NCBI GenBank assembly: GCA_032622095.1
Contig: CP136061.1
Location: forward strand, 14,833,287 to 14,897,286
Length of the DNA stretch: 64,000 nt
Direction: 5' to 3'
From: Siphonodentalium dalli
Lineage: Eukaryota; Mollusca; Scaphopoda; Gadilida; Siphonodentaliidae
In this document: positions 12,521-25,735 of the stretch, piece by piece
Layout: every line of letters starts with the position of its first letter
Numbering within the stretch: position 1 is the first letter of the stretch
Program-made: the position numbers and the translations under genes
The notes under the pieces: model-generated
What the model was told of the DNA's origin: nothing
The model's input: only the letters and a program-made list of their open reading frames with translations
Databases searched by the model: none

Positions 12521-13130
12521 TCAGACGCGCACAGTCGTCAGGTATGTTCTTTATCATATCAGACGCACACAGTCGTCAGGTATGTTCTTTATCATATCAG
12601 ACGCACACAGTCGTCAGGTATGTTCTTTATAATATCAGACGCACACAGTCGTCATGTATGTTCTTTATCATATCAGACGCACACAGTCGTCAGGTATATG
12701 TTCTTTATCATATCAGACGCATACAGTCGTCAGGTATGTTCTTTATAATATCAGACGCACACAGTCGTCAGGTAGGTTCTTTATAATATCAGACGCACAC
12801 AGTCGTCAGGTAGGTTCTTTATAATATCAGACGCACACAGTCGTCAGGTAGGTTCTTTATAATATCAGACGCGCACAGTCGTCAGGTAGGTTCTTTATCA
12901 TATCAGACGCACACAGTCGTCAGGTAGGTTCTTTATAATATCAGACGCGCACAGTCGTCAGGTAGGTTCTTTATCATATCAGACGCGCACAGTCGTCAGG
13001 TAGGTTCTTTATCATATCAGACGCGCACAGTCGTCAGGTAGGTTCTTTATCATATCAGACGCGCACAGTCGTCAGGTAGGTTCTTTATCATATCAGACGC
13101 GCACAGTCGTCGGGTAGGTGCTTTATAATA
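12521..13130 (+). repeat. 38-bp minisatellite, ~16 copies
   Basis: The unit begins CAGACGCACACAGTCGTCAG and continues GTATGTTCTTTATCATAT. It repeats with a 38-bp period from about 12,521 to 13,130, with one 40-bp unit near 12,690. Variant positions (GCACAC/GCGCAC, GTATG/GTAGG, ATCATAT/ATAATAT) are clustered: GCGCAC units predominate in the distal half, as expected from local unit exchange. There are no spacers, so it is not a CRISPR array. Confidence 0.93.
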
Positions 13131-16100
13131 CAACAATATCATCACACAATGGTGTATGTCCTCCCCGAACTTTCAGTATACATGATTTATATTTTTGTTT
13201 CTGGTGCACACAATGATAATTTGAGCCAGAAATAGCAATCAAACAAGAGCTTATGTTACTAAGAAATAATAGTTTCTGCAATAAAGTTCTATGTACATGT
13301 ACTTTGATACAATATGTGGCAATATTTAGAGCATTACATAATAAAATTTGCAAAACTATGTTTTAAAACATTATTGTTCTCTTGTATGTTGGTGGGAATA
13401 ATAATTGAATCGTGACTTGGAAAGGAGTTTTATAGAATGTTGTTTCTTGTACATACCACGTTGTTCGTTTGATTAGCATCGCTTGCCATACACAAAATTG
13501 CAAAAGCGGATTTGAAGGCAAAATTATGTTACGCAACAACAACAATTATATAACGAGATTAGTGTTTCTTTATATTTCCATTGCGTCACGTTCTATATGT
13601 TCTTGTTGAATGATAATAACTAATTAATTAAATCTCGGTTTGTGAAGGAAGGGCAATCTATTTTTCGTATTGCTATATTAAGCGAAAAGGGTATCTATGC
13701 ATATGCTAAATCTTATAAAAAGTAATCAATTCACGAATAAATGGCTTTTTGTAAGACAGCTTTGTAACTTGATTGTTTCGCACAACCATTGGCTTTGCTT
13801 TGATTCGTTTGATTAGCCACATATCCGAACAAGACAAATGGATATAACTAAATAGCATAAGCTTGTCCTACCAGGGTCATAGCAATACAGTAGGAACCCA
13901 ACATCATATAGCAGCTAACAGGACCACTTGATTGTTTGGTATTTTCCCCAAGATTAACTTAGGTCTTCTGAATTGCATGTAACAGTTAAGACAACATAAT
14001 AACTTAACGTTAATAAACCATAATGCCCGATGAAATCATGTTATTACTATTATTACCACAGTTTTGGACATTTGACCCATTTGAGGATTTAGTGGAATAA
14101 TGAAGTAGATTAAGAGAGAAATATTTTTAAGAACATTTAAGTTTGATATCATTTGACTTGTCAGCTGACACGGACTGACGGAGTCTCGAAAATAGGACAG
14201 GGGAAAACCCAGCATTGGAGACGAGTAACAACCAATGAGAGGTTGACAGCTAAAAGTATCAATGCATACTTACGCTTGATACAATAATTCAATCATATAG
14301 CGTGAATTCCAATCATAAAACCACTTTTGTGTCGAGGAAATCGGATACATCTTCCCATTATTTTCTTGAAATAAACACGCCATAATAATCGGAAGTTGAA
14401 GGGACGTAACTCTCGCGATAATAAACGAGATCTATAGTTTCCGGGCGGCGGGCCGATATTGAACTAGGCTTCTCATTATCGGCCCGCGGCCCGCTGTTTT
14501 GGTAACAATACGCTATTTGGAACGCCCCGAAAAACATTATCAATGGCCTAGAGAACGCCCTATACAGTGGTAATAATAACCAATAAAACATGGTAATACG
14601 GAACATAAATTAATAACATAATGTGGTGCGTGAAATCAGCACGGCGATTCAAAACATTTCACGGACAATTAAAGATGTAAGATGTGGAATATAATTGAAT
14701 GCAACACCGCCGAATAACATGTTGAACGCCTGCGTGTTATATGACATTTAATCGATATCTGATTGTCAGATAATAGACAGTTATGATGCCACTTTCTTCA
14801 AAATGATAAATCAATAAATAAGTAAAATAAAATAATATTTTCCTTACCATTAACGGAAAAAAATGTACTTATCATTCAATGTGTTTATTATGTGCCACTT
14901 CTTGTTTCAATTTTGTTATTGTGTATACTGGAGACTTAAATTTCTGGATCCCTTAATACGTCTTTAACGTGTAAATAACATACTTAAAATTTTAAGGATG
15001 CAAATCAACATTACCATAAATATCTCCTTATATAAGGGAGGGCTGCTAGTATGGACACCATAGCCGTAGACTTACATGTACACATATTCATGCATTTCAA
15101 TTACGGGGTTACTCCATGATTACACATTACATACACGTACATACATACATAAGATCTAGACATGTCATTCATGTAAATATTTTATTTTTATTTTTAGGAA
15201 AAAGACGGAGTAATATAACAGTGAGTATCCTCTCTCCGACTTGGAGAGTTCCTCCTATACTATATCGAACACCCTTATTGTCATATTTTATGTCAAATTC
15301 ACAGCACCACGTTACGGTCTTGGAACCGCATGGAACCCAGTGTTGTGTTCAGTATTACTGTTGCCGAACCAACCAATTATTTTGAATACAAGTACAAAGG
15401 TCCCACATAATATCCGCTAACGACATCCCTTAAACAAATATATGACGTCGACCTTACCTGACTTACCACTAAAGGTGCACACTGGTTTACCGATAAAACG
15501 AGGTGAGTAAATAAAGACGATAGTTATAGTCCAGGCACATTAGGGTTCACTAGGGAGAACAATTGTTCATGGATTAATAAGAACATGTTTATGAACAACA
15601 TATATATAGCAAAAATCCGAGTTGAGCTTTTTGAGATATCACGATTCTTCGGAATGGTTCAAATTCAAACGAAATTTCACCAGGCCATATTGCGAATGTT
15701 GTCAAATGTAGACTAATTTACAGACTCTATCTTCACACAAACCCATCTATTGTGGATGAGGTGTCGCTCGATGTGTGCAATTGATAGAGCTTACTGGCAG
15801 CCGATATTCGGTAACTGCGATCAAAATAATACTGAAGAGAGCAATAATATCGCATGACTATTCGAAATGTTTCCCCATGAAAGAGGACGAGCAAATATGT
15901 GCAGATGACAATGAGCTGAAATACGAACTATTATACTAAGACAGAGGTTAATTCAGAAAATTAAAGTCTGAAGATATATTGAAACATCTCCACTCTTAAG
16001 ATTTTATAACCGAAATCAGACTGGATATATACATGGGCTTCAATATATATAGCGACCGGTGTCTTTTTCCGAGCTGTATAGTGGTTCCACACGGTATATC

Positions 16101-16486
16101 TATAGTGGCTCCATCCTACAGGGCGTTGTTCGAATATTTGTACGTGCATGGTGTGCATATAGAGACGTGGGTCATTGCACCTATGGGGTATTTTGGACCA
16201 CAACTTACATGTACACAATGTAACAGTCTTAGCCTGTTGTCCATGCGTCCCATACAAGGTATATATGTGGCTGAGTCCATTGCCTATTTGCATAATTATA
16301 TATGTGGGTCTATGACCTGTATAATGATGCTGGCTCCGTGGCTTGGAGCTAGCTAAGCTCATGCCCTATATATGTGCATCTGTACCCAACGCATCCCAAT
16401 GGGATACTCGCATATATACGAACATGCCTTGGCACACGATCCTTAATGCTGCTCCAGCGAAACTCCCGCCATGAACTGCGCGACAT
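13131..16486. other. Intergenic, no gene seen
   Basis: 3.3 kb without a supported feature. A GC-rich hairpin lies at about 14,446-14,493 (GGCGGGCCGATA facing TATCGGCCCGC). Overlapping open frames on both strands at 15,961-16,362 have no recognisable domain and look like chance. No TIR pair was recognised. Confidence 0.5.
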
Positions 16487-19400
16487 GATTAACAGTGCAT
16501 TGGTGTGAACGTCACACGCCCGCCAAGGACCCCACGGCAGGATTAACAGTGCATTGGTGTGAACATCACACGCCCGCCATGAACCCCACGGCAGGATTAA
16601 CAGTGCGTTGGTGTGGACACCACACGCCCGCCAAGGACCCCACGGCAGGATTAACAGTGCATTGGTGTGAACATCACACGCCCGCCATGAACCCCACGGC
16701 AGGATTAACAGTGCGTTGGTGTGGACATCACACGCCCGCCATGATCCATACGACATGATTAACAGTGCATTGGTGTGAACATCACACGCCCGCCAAGGTC
16801 CCCACGGCAGGATTAACAGTGCATTGGTGTGAACATCACACGCCCGCCATGATCCCTACGACATGATTAACAGTGCATTGGTGTGAACATCACACGCCCG
16901 CCAAGGACCCCACGGCAGGATTAACAGTGCGTTGGTGTGAACACCACACGCCCGCCAAGAACCCCCACGGCAGGATTAACAGTGCATTGGTGTGAACACC
17001 ACACGCCCGCCATGGACCCCACGACAGGATTAACAGTGCATTGGTGTGAACACCACACGCCCGCCATGAACCCCACGACAGGATTAACAGTGCATTGGTG
17101 TGAACACCACACGCCCGCCAAGAACCCCCACGGCAGGATTAACAGTGCATTGGTGTGAACACCACACGCCCGCCATGAACCCCACGACAGGATTAACAGT
17201 GCATTGGTGTGAACACCACACGCCCGCCATGATCCCTACGACATGATTAACAGTGCATTGGTGTGAACATCACACGCCCGCCAAGTACCCCACGGCAGGA
17301 TTAACAGTGCGTTGGTGTGAACATCACACGCCCGCCATGATCCCGACGACATGATTAACAGTGCATTGGTGTGAACATCACATGCCCGCCATGATCCCTA
17401 CGACATGATTAACAGTGCATTGGTGTGAACATCACACGCCCGCCATGAACCCCACGACAGGATTAACAGTGCATTGGTGTGAACATCACACGCCCGCCAT
17501 GATCCCTACGACATGATTAACAGTGCATTGGTGTGAACATCACACGCCCGCCAAGGACCCCACGGCAGGATTAACAGTGCGTTGCTGTGAACATCACACG
17601 CCCGCCATGAACCCCACGGCAGGATTAACAGTGCATTTGTGTGAACACCACACGCCCGCCATGAACCCCACGACAGGATTAACAGTGCATTGGTGTGAAC
17701 ACCACACGCCCGCCAACACCCCATGGCAGGATTAACAGTGCATTGGTGTGAACACCACACGGCCGCCATGAACCCTACGACAGGATTAACAGTGCATTGG
17801 TGTGAACACCACACGGCCGCCAAGAACCCCCACGGCAGGATTAACAGTGCATTGGTGTGAACACCACACGCCCGCCATGAACCCCACGACAGGATTAACA
17901 GTGCATTGGTGTGAACACCACACGCCCGCCATGAACCCCACGACAGGATTAACAGTGCATTGGTGTGAACACCACACGCCCGCCATGAACCCCACGACAG
18001 GATTAACAGTGCATTGGTGTGAACACCACACGCCCGCCATGAAACCCCACGACAGGATTAACAGTGCATTGGTGTGAACACCACACGCCCGCCATGATCC
18101 CCACGGCAGGATTAACAGTGCATTGGTGTGAACACCACACGCCCGCCAAGAACCCCACGACAGGATTAACAGTGCATTGGTGTGAACACCACACGCCTGC
18201 CATGAACCCCACTACAGGATTAACAGTGCATTGGTGTGAACACCACACGCCCGCCATGGACCCCACGACAGGATTAACAGTGCATTGGTGTGAACACCAC
18301 ACGCCCGCCATGAACCCCACGACAGGATTAACAGTGCATTGGTGTGAACTCCACACGCCCGCCAAGAACCCCACGACAGGATTAACGGTGCATTGATGTG
18401 AACACCACACGCCCGCCAAGGACCCCACGGCAGGATTAACAGTGCGTTGGTGTGAACATCACACGCCCGCCATGAACCCCACGACTGGATTAACAGTGCA
18501 TTGGTGTGAACACCACACGCCCGCCAACACCCCACGGCAGGATTAACAGTGCATTGGTGTGAACGTCCCACGCCCGCCAAGGACCCCACGGCAGGATTAA
18601 CAGTGCGTTGGTGTGAACGTCCCACGCCCGCCATGAACCCCACGGCAGGATTAACAGTGCATTGGTGTGAACACCACACGCCCGCCATGAACCCCACGGC
18701 AGGATTAACAGTGCGTTGGTGTGAACACCACACGCCCGCCATGAACCCCACGGCAGTATTAACAGTGCATTGGTGTGAACATCACACGCCCGCCAAGAAC
18801 CCCACGACAGGATTAACAGTGCGTTGATGTGAACACCACACGCCCGCCATGAACCCCACGACAGGATTAACAGTGCATTGTTGTGAACATCACACGCCCG
18901 CCATGAACCCCACGACAGGATTAACAGTGCATCGGTGTGAACATCACACGCCCGCCAAGAACCCCCACGGCAGGATTAACAGTGCATTGGTGTGAACACC
19001 ACACGCCCGCCAAGAACCCCCACGGCAGGATTAACAGTGCATTGGTGTGAACACCACACGCCCGCTAAGAACCCCCACGGCAGGATTAACATTGCATTGG
19101 TGTGAACACCATACGCCCGCCATGAACCCCACGACAGGATTAACAGTGCATTGGTGTGAACACCACACGCCCGCCAAGAACCCCCACGGCAGGATTAACA
19201 GTGCATTGGTGTGAACACCACACGCCCGCCATGATCCCCACGGCAGGATTAACAGTGCATTGGTGTGAACACCATACGCCCGCCATGAACCCCACGACAG
19301 GATTAACAGTGCATTGGTGTGAACACCATACGCCCGCCATGAACCCCACGACAGGATTAACAGTGCATTGGTGTGAACACCACACGCCCGCCAAGAACCC

Positions 19401-19935
19401 CCACGGCAGGATTAACAGTGCATTGGTGTGAACACCACACGCCCGCCAAGAACCCCCACGGCAGGATTAACAGTGCATTGGTGTGAACACCATACGCCCG
19501 CCATGAACCCCACGACAGGATTAACAGTGCATTGGTGTGAACACCACACGCCCGCCAAGAACCCCCACGGCAGGATTAACAGTGCATTGGTGTGAACACC
19601 ACACGCCCGCCATGATCCCCACGGCAGGATTAACAGTGCATTGGTGTGAACACCATACGCCCGCCATGAACCCCACGACAGGATTAACAGTGCATTGGTG
19701 TGAACACCATACGCCCGCCATGAACCCCACGACAGGATTAACAGTGCATTGGTGTGAACACCACACGCCCGCCAAGAACCCCCACGGCAGGATTAACAGT
19801 GCATTGGTATGAACATCACACGCCCGCCATGATCCCCACGACAGGATTAACGGTGCATTGGTATGAACATCACACGCCCGCCATGATCCCCACGACAGGA
19901 TTAACAGTGCGTTGGTGTGAACATCCCACGCGAGT
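16487..19935. repeat. 54-bp minisatellite, about 64 copies
   Basis: The unit starts GGATTAACAGTGCATTGGTG, continues TGAACACCACACGCCCGCC and ends with a variable ATGAACCCCACGACA, AAGAACCCCCACGGCA or ATGATCCCTACGACAT segment. Most units are 54 bp; units with AACCCCCACGG are 55 bp. Two blocks of 381 bp (seven units, three of them 55 bp) starting near 19,140 and 19,521 are the same, indicating recent block duplication. Because 54 is a multiple of three, long frames stay open on both strands with an 18-residue period. They break at the 55-bp units and have no gene context, so they are not genes. Confidence 0.96.
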
Positions 19936-20405
19936 TGACAGAGACGTCCCCAATATACCGGATATTAGACCGGAACCTTGGCACAGTAGGTCGCTGAGAA
20001 TCGTCTGAAGTAATTCTGTCATAACTCGTTGCTTCCGACTTTAGCACGCACTATATATATATAAGGTGAATATATATCGACATGGTGGTCATCTCCGCGC
20101 TAATATTATGCACACTCACATGCAGTGTTTACAACTATATTTATTACACGCTTGTTCCCCGAAGTAGAGTGCTTTTGCTGTTCCATATTTACAAATATGT
20201 ATGGAACGTGCGTTCCATGCGCATCTCGTTGACGTAAAATGACGTACATGACGTTCGCCTCAACCATGAAACCGGAACTATAAAATAAAAGCATCATCAC
20301 ACATGACAACACACGCCCTCTATGTGCCTAAATAAAAATAAACCTTCTAAGTCTGTATTTTAATGCACAGATTATAGGACGCGAAGCGTGTAATAAACCC
20401 AGAAC
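19936..20405. other. Intergenic, no gene seen
   Basis: Unique-looking sequence between the minisatellite and the hairpin. It has a short (AT)n at 20,053 and a small inverted motif GTATGGAACGTGCGTTCCAT near 20,197. Nothing else supported. Confidence 0.5.
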
Positions 20406-20544
20406 GACACGATGTGTCAGTGGGTTTGTCGATACGGCACTCGTGCTGTGGCGGAGGATAGAACTCGAGGCGCAAGCGCCTCTCGGTCTAACCCTCCGCG
20501 ACAGCACTCGTGCCGTATTGACAAACCCATTTACACATCGTGTC
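20406..20544. mobile_element. 139-bp near-perfect palindrome
   Basis: GACACGATGTG at the left faces CACATCGTGTC at the right. Inside, GGGTTTGTCGATACGGCAC faces GTGCCGTATTGACAAACCC, GTGCTGTGGCGGAGG faces CCTCCGCGACAGCAC, and the tip is GAGGCGCAAGCGCCTC. The arms are about 68 bp with few mismatches and almost no loop. Probably a hairpin MITE or foldback remnant; no clear target duplication. Frames across it are palindrome artefacts. Confidence 0.8.
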
Positions 20545-20651
20545 TCACTGTGTATATATGTAGATGTAAGCATTATCACCGCCCACAATACCTCCCCCGT
20601 AAGGTACCAAGATCTCCACATCTCCATGTCCGTGCATTTGTCACGTTATAT

Positions 20652-20712
20652 TTCATCATAATCATCATCGCCATCATCATCATAATCCTCATCAACATCA
20701 TCGTTATCATAT
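20652..20712. repeat. Interrupted (CAT)n microsatellite
   Basis: A run of CAT/ATC triplets with scattered changes (ATAATCATCATCGCCATCAT and onward). No flanking gene was recognised between 20,545 and 20,959. Confidence 0.8.
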
Positions 20713-20959
20713 ATTTCACGGAACTTAGTTCCGGTGCTCACTCATTTCAAAATCACGTCAACTATAAAATATTACGGGACGACTGGTGGCGTATGGCGTA
20801 TATATAACACAGTGTAAAGTCCAACAATTCCTTGAACTGCATGGTTTAAAGTTTCAGCAACAACGACTTAATTGTAACTCATTTGGCAGCCGTTACCACA
20901 TTGGTAGAACAATATGTGTAGAAAATATTTTCTTACATCTTTATTAATGCTTTCGAGCA

Positions 20960-21636
20960 ACATTTCAATCAGTGTCATGGTGTCAGCCATTTCAATCAGG
21001 GTCATGGTGGTCATACATTTCAATCAGGGTCATGGTGGTCAGACATTTCAATCAGGGTCATGGTGGTCAGACATTTCAATCATGGTCATGGTGGTCAGAC
21101 ATTTCAATCAGCGTCATGGTGGTCAGACATTTCAATCAGGATCATGGTGGTCAGACATTTCAATCAGGGTCATGGTGGTCAGACATTTCAATCAGGGTCA
21201 TAGTGGTCAGACATTTCAATCAGGGTCATGGTGGTCAGACATTTCAATCATGGTCATGGTGTCATACATTTCAATCATGGTCATGGTGTCAGACATTTCA
21301 ATCAGGGTCATGGTGGTCAGACATTTCAATCAGGGTCATGTTGGTCAGACATTTCAATCAGGGTCATGGTGGTCAGACATTTCAATCAGGGTCATGGTGG
21401 TAAGACATTTCAATCAGGGTCATGGTGGTCAGACATTTCAATCAGGGTCATGGTGGTCAGACATTTCAATCAGGGTCATGGTGGTCAGACATTTCAATCA
21501 GGGTCATGGTGTCAGACATTTTAATCAGGGTCATGGTGGTCAGACATTTCAATCATGGTCATGGTGGTCAGACATTTCAATCAGGGTCATGGTGTCAGAC
21601 ATTTCAATCAGGGTCATGGTGGTCAGACATTTCGTC
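20960..21636 (+). repeat. 28-bp minisatellite, ~24 copies
   Basis: The unit is CAGGGTCATGGTGGTCAGAC followed by ATTTCAAT. A few units lack two bases (ATGGTGTCAGAC). Since 28 is not a multiple of three, a frame passes through all three phases and happens to stay open, giving a 254-codon frame rich in repeated VMVVRHFNQGH-type peptides. This is a property of the repeat, not evidence for a protein. Confidence 0.93.
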
Positions 21637-21718
21637 AAACAAATACTAAGTAATAGAGACAATTTATCATATAAATGAACGACGACAAATAATTATTTCT
21701 AATGGGGTACTATGCCAC

Positions 21719-22175
21719 TATATGTGACCCGCCATATCAAATCCAGTCGTATGTCGGGATTTTTTTTACCCTGTGCCAATGCATTCTATTATATATGCGA
21801 GTCGACCATAGTTCGCCTCGCATATATAAGAGAATGCATTGGCCTAACAATTTTTTACAATTTTAATAATTTTTTCTTGTATTCTTTAACAATTTTATAA
21901 TTTCACCCATACAGAGCCCCAGACAAACACGAGCAGACGACACTCTTCTATATGCTTCTATATATGTGTGGGGCTCCCTGCAGTGTAATGGATGTTTTTT
22001 TTATTTTATGTCCTAAAAATTGTAAGAAAATTTATTTTTAAAACATTGTTAGGCCAATGCATTCTCTTATATATGCGAGGCGACCTATGGTCGACTCGCA
22101 TATATAAGAGAATGCATTGGCACAGGGTAAAAAATCCCGACTTACGACTGGATTTGATATGGCGGGTCGCATATA
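21719..22175. mobile_element. MITE family 1, copy A (TATATGTGACCC ends)
   Basis: The ends are TATATGTGACCCGCCATATC and its complement (with one change, GGGTCGCATATA). Each TIR continues through AAATCCAGTCGTA and a T-run into CCCTGTGCC and a 69-bp hairpin whose arm begins GCCAATGCATTCTMTTATAT and whose tip is GTCGACCATAGTTCGCC (left) or GGCGACCTATGGTCGAC (right). The centre holds an inverted pair AGAGCCCCAGACA / GTGTGGGGCTCCC. Target TA or TATA is ambiguous because the ends are palindromic. Non-coding. Confidence 0.85.
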
Positions 22176-23795
22176 TATAATTAATGTTTTTTTATATTCG
22201 TTTCGTTTTTCTCTATTCGCTGCTCCGATTACAGGTTCGGATGTTCAACAAAACTCACAAATACATGATAATTATAGTAATAAGTTCGCGATCGTCGTTT
22301 CTCAGCTCCTCAGTGTTGGAGATGACCATGAGATTATGTCCTTAAGTTGTGATCGCCATATGGCCTTACTTATTTATCTATAAGTGGCAATCAAATCATC
22401 CATCGTCGTGAAATTCGAGACGCGTGCGAAACACAAAGCGATAAGCAACGACCTGATAAGAGCATAATTAAGTACACAATAATCACGATAGGCTGTCACG
22501 TAATCCCCTTACTGTCCCGTAGGCTGCCCCTTAATGTCACAGAGTAGCAAGCACGATCGTCTCACAAACAGTCTCGTTGTCATCAATTCTGCGAAAAGGT
22601 TTTTGTATCGTCTGAACATTAGGAGTGAATAGTCATTTATTACGCCATCTATGATGTTTTCTGTGATCGTGTTCTGGAGATATCAGTGGAGACATGGATG
22701 TTCTATTTATAGAAATGTGTTTTAAAAGGTACATACTAGCAATTTCCGTACCGGTTAGACTTTTGCAGGATATATGTATTCGCCGATGTCTCATTGTTGC
22801 AGTATGTAAATTTATGACAGCGTAATTACTTTCGATATTTTGGACAACTCTTGACGAGTTTATTGCGGGAATACAATGCATAATATAATGTTAAGGTACC
22901 GTTATTTTTGTTGAATGTGTCTTTTTCGCGATGTTCCGATAATCAGAACATATCCAGTAAAAGCCAGTATTAGTTGTTGAAAGTCAACTATAATCAAGGT
23001 GGTTATTCATGTCCTTTTCCAAACACCAGCGCAGGCATTATTCTATTTTTCAAAAATATATTTTTCAAAAATATATATGTTCTTGAATGTGTCATATATA
23101 CACACAAAGTATTCTCAAATCGCTTGGATTAGTCAGACACCTCGAAAATGACAACTTTAGAACAACAATAACGGTACTGTTTCGGAACGGCATCAGTTTG
23201 CCCTACCCGTGTCACATAAATTCAACAGGACCAATTGGCCAGGGATGATAACCGGGAGTAATACGTAACACCCCGGGCGAGTATATCCCAATATAGGCTG
23301 TGAAATCACAGGATATTGAACCAGCGCTGACTGATCGATTTATTATCATGTACGCTTGGCACACTCCGTTGCCCCTTCCATCGCGGTGTCAATGGTCCCA
23401 TACATTAGATATATAATCACATACACTAAGTATTGGCACACTTAGTCCGTCTTCAGCCGCGGGGTCAGTGATTCCCTATATTAGATTTACATTAAACGAT
23501 TCGTCAATTATGACGCGAAATATCCGATTAATTTCCGCCATGATTTAATAGAACGAGGACAGTTCCCTGGTTTCGAAGCAAGATTGATGAATGTCGCCCC
23601 ATCCATACATCAACGACCAAATAAACACATATTACATGTAATCATTGACCAAATACACACACATATAATAATGTTTCCCTCGCATATCGGAGAGGTTTAG
23701 AACGATAACAGCTCCCTGGTTTCGGAACAGAATAGCAAGGGTAACAATGATCAAATACACGCCTAGAATTAATTATCCCAACACATCCCTTCACA
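22176..23795. other. Intergenic, no gene seen
   Basis: 1.6 kb with no supported feature. There is a short direct repeat of TTTTTCAAAAATATAT at about 23,047 and an imperfect repeat of CATACATTAGATATA / CTATATTAGATTTA near 23,400-23,480. The reading frames have no recognisable domains. Confidence 0.5.
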
Positions 23796-23939
23796 TAATA
23801 GAGACCTTTCGCAAAATCACTATTACGATTACGGATATGAACTAGTGTCCATATCCGTAATCGTGGCCATATCCGTAATCGTGTCCATATCCGTTATCGT
23901 ATTCATAATTTTGCGAAAGGTCTCTATTACTCCTAATAC
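23796..23939. mobile_element. 144-bp MITE with TIR TAATAGAGACCTTTCGC
   Basis: TAATAGAGACCTTTCGCAAA with ATCACTATTACGATTACGG at the left mirrors CATAATTTTGCGAAAGG with TCTCTATTA at the right. The right arm carries three 18-bp repeats of CCATATCCGTAATCGTGK. The same ends and the same ATTACGATTACGGATA motif bound and build the 45-47.6 kb satellite element, so the two are relatives. Confidence 0.8.
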
Positions 23940-23983
23940 GCACGCGATTGAAAATAGAGAAAAATTGTTAATCTCGATTGGCG

Positions 23984-24195
23984 ATTAGATAGATATTGTT
24001 ATTGAGTCTAGCTGGTGTCACGTGATGTTAGGATTGTATTAGATAGATATTGTTATTGAGTCTAGCTGGTGCCACGTGATGTTAGGATTGTATTAGATAT
24101 ATATTGTTATTGAGTCTAGCTGGTGCCACGCGATGTTAGGATTAGATATATATTGTTATTCAGTCTAGCTGGTGCCACGCGATGTTAGGATTGTA
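23984..24195 (+). repeat. 54-bp tandem repeat, 4 copies
   Basis: The unit is ATTAGATAGATATTGTTATT followed by GAGTCTAGCTGGTGYCACG and YGATGTTAGGATTGT, starting at 23,984, 24,038, 24,092 and 24,141. The third interval is 5 bp shorter because of an internal deletion. It is unrelated in sequence to the 54-bp array at 16.5-19.9 kb. Confidence 0.9.
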
Positions 24196-24228
24196 TTTTG
24201 AAATGAGTAACGTGAATTCGTCGGAAGG

Positions 24229-24500
24229 GGGATAACCCAATACAGAACGTACTAGCGACTAAATAAGGGAGATAACCCAATACAGAACGTACTACCGACT
24301 AAATAAGGGAGATAACCCAATACAGAACGTACTACCGACTAAATAAGGGAGATAACCCAATACAGAACGTACTACCGACTAAATAAGGGAGATAACCCAA
24401 TACAGAACGTACTACCGACTAAATAAGGGAGATAACCCAATACAGAACGTACTACCGACTAAATAAGGGAGATAACCCAATACAGAACGTACTACCAAGG
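24229..24500 (+). repeat. 40-bp satellite, ~7 copies (first site)
   Basis: The unit AAATAAGGGAGATAACCCAA plus TACAGAACGTACTACCGACT repeats seven times, nearly identical. It holds GGGAGATAAC, a motif common in molluscan repeats (family knowledge). The same satellite recurs at 27,912-28,015. An inverted pair CTACCAAGGATC / GATCCTCCTGGTAG lies just after the array (24,491-24,575). Confidence 0.93.
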
Positions 24501-24575
24501 ATCATAAATAACAGGATGGCTCACCCAATCATATTTGTGTAATCGTCTTGGTAGAGTTATCGATCCTCCTGGTAG

Positions 24576-25735
24576 GACAGGCGCCGTATTTGAAATGGTA
24601 AATACACGAGGAATACAGAAATCGAATGAATGTTTTTTGTATCAAATGACTCACCGGCCACCTAGACCATGTAGAGGTAAACTGAAGTGATCTATATATT
24701 CACCGAGTATTAATCTTGGTGATTGTTACGTTTATTTCATTTTAATAACGGTTGTTGACTTTATTCTGATTTATTTTAATCGGTCTGTCAGTGTCAAATT
24801 CCGACGAATACGAGTGAATGGAAATACTGGTACATCGTTTTTGGTCAACATTCTCAACCAAAAGCAAGGAAAACTACCCAGCCACTTTTATAACTGAGAA
24901 AATACGTCGTTTATATTCAATCCTTGCGTACTACAGTTGTTATTTTTGTTTTGTTGCAACTTTTAAAGAATGTTTTTAACTTTTATTTTTGTTTACATTT
25001 TTACGTTGTCTTTAAATTTATCTGCAGTCTGTGTCAGCGTGTGTGTGGGCGCAGTGTGCCTGCATATGTGGCACTGTGACTATTGGTTTAGTACATGGAA
25101 ATTTCAAATTCGTCCTTTCACTTTTTATCTATTTGTAGAACTCATCTATTGGGATCACAAATCTGAAAACCTTTTTTTTTCAGTTTAGTTAACTTAATAG
25201 GCTAATTATTGTTTGAGTTATAGACATTTTTGTACCTAAAAAAATGTCATCAAATTCAGATGGGCACTCCATTTGTATTTATTCAACCTGAATCTTCCAC
25301 TTTTACATGGTAGTGTTCCCCAAATCAACACAATTCATATTATCTACATGCAGTTGCAATAGAGCATTTCTAAAGTTATGTGTTCAATTGTCCAATCAGA
25401 AATATTAGGCCATGTCAAATTATATGGTGATATTCTCAGCTGGAGAACATGTCCCCCCCCCCCCAAATATGTTGATTCTTTCATGCAGTACAGCCTACCG
25501 GTATGGTCAACTTAGTAAAATTTGTCATTGTTACATGGGCATCGCATTAATAGGAATTGTCATATTTGATATCTTGTAACTCAGTCAGTATATTCATCCC
25601 CTCACACCTTGATATTTGCACAACATATTAATTCATATGACACATTAATGATTAAGTTGATTAACTGTTGATCTGTTGTGAAGCAATTTCTCTTATTATA
25701 TGTAAAATATTTAAAATGATTGCCCTATCATGACA
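24576..25735. other. Intergenic, no gene seen
   Basis: AT-rich DNA with a long C run at about 25,453-25,464. One 72-codon frame (24,970-25,188) has a hydrophobic stretch but no recognisable family. No TIRs or arrays. Confidence 0.5.

Noticed and set aside
12521-13130. Regular ~38-bp direct repeats resembling a CRISPR array
   Set aside because: The repeats abut with no unique spacers, and the surrounding DNA is animal-like with no cas genes. The same applies to the 37-, 28-, 50- and 54-bp arrays.
15961-16362. Overlapping 133- and 107-codon frames on opposite strands
   Set aside because: Mutual overlap over nearly the whole length, with no known domain on either strand. Likely chance.
16349-20008. 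Many long open frames on both strands (up to 179 codons) with an 18-residue period
   Set aside because: They arise because the 54-bp unit is a multiple of three and lacks stops. They break at 55-bp units, exist on both strands at once, and lack start context or a known family.
20914-21678. 254-codon frame of repeated His/Gln/Val-rich peptide
   Set aside because: It coincides exactly with the 28-bp minisatellite and is open in all three phases, so openness is a property of the repeat.
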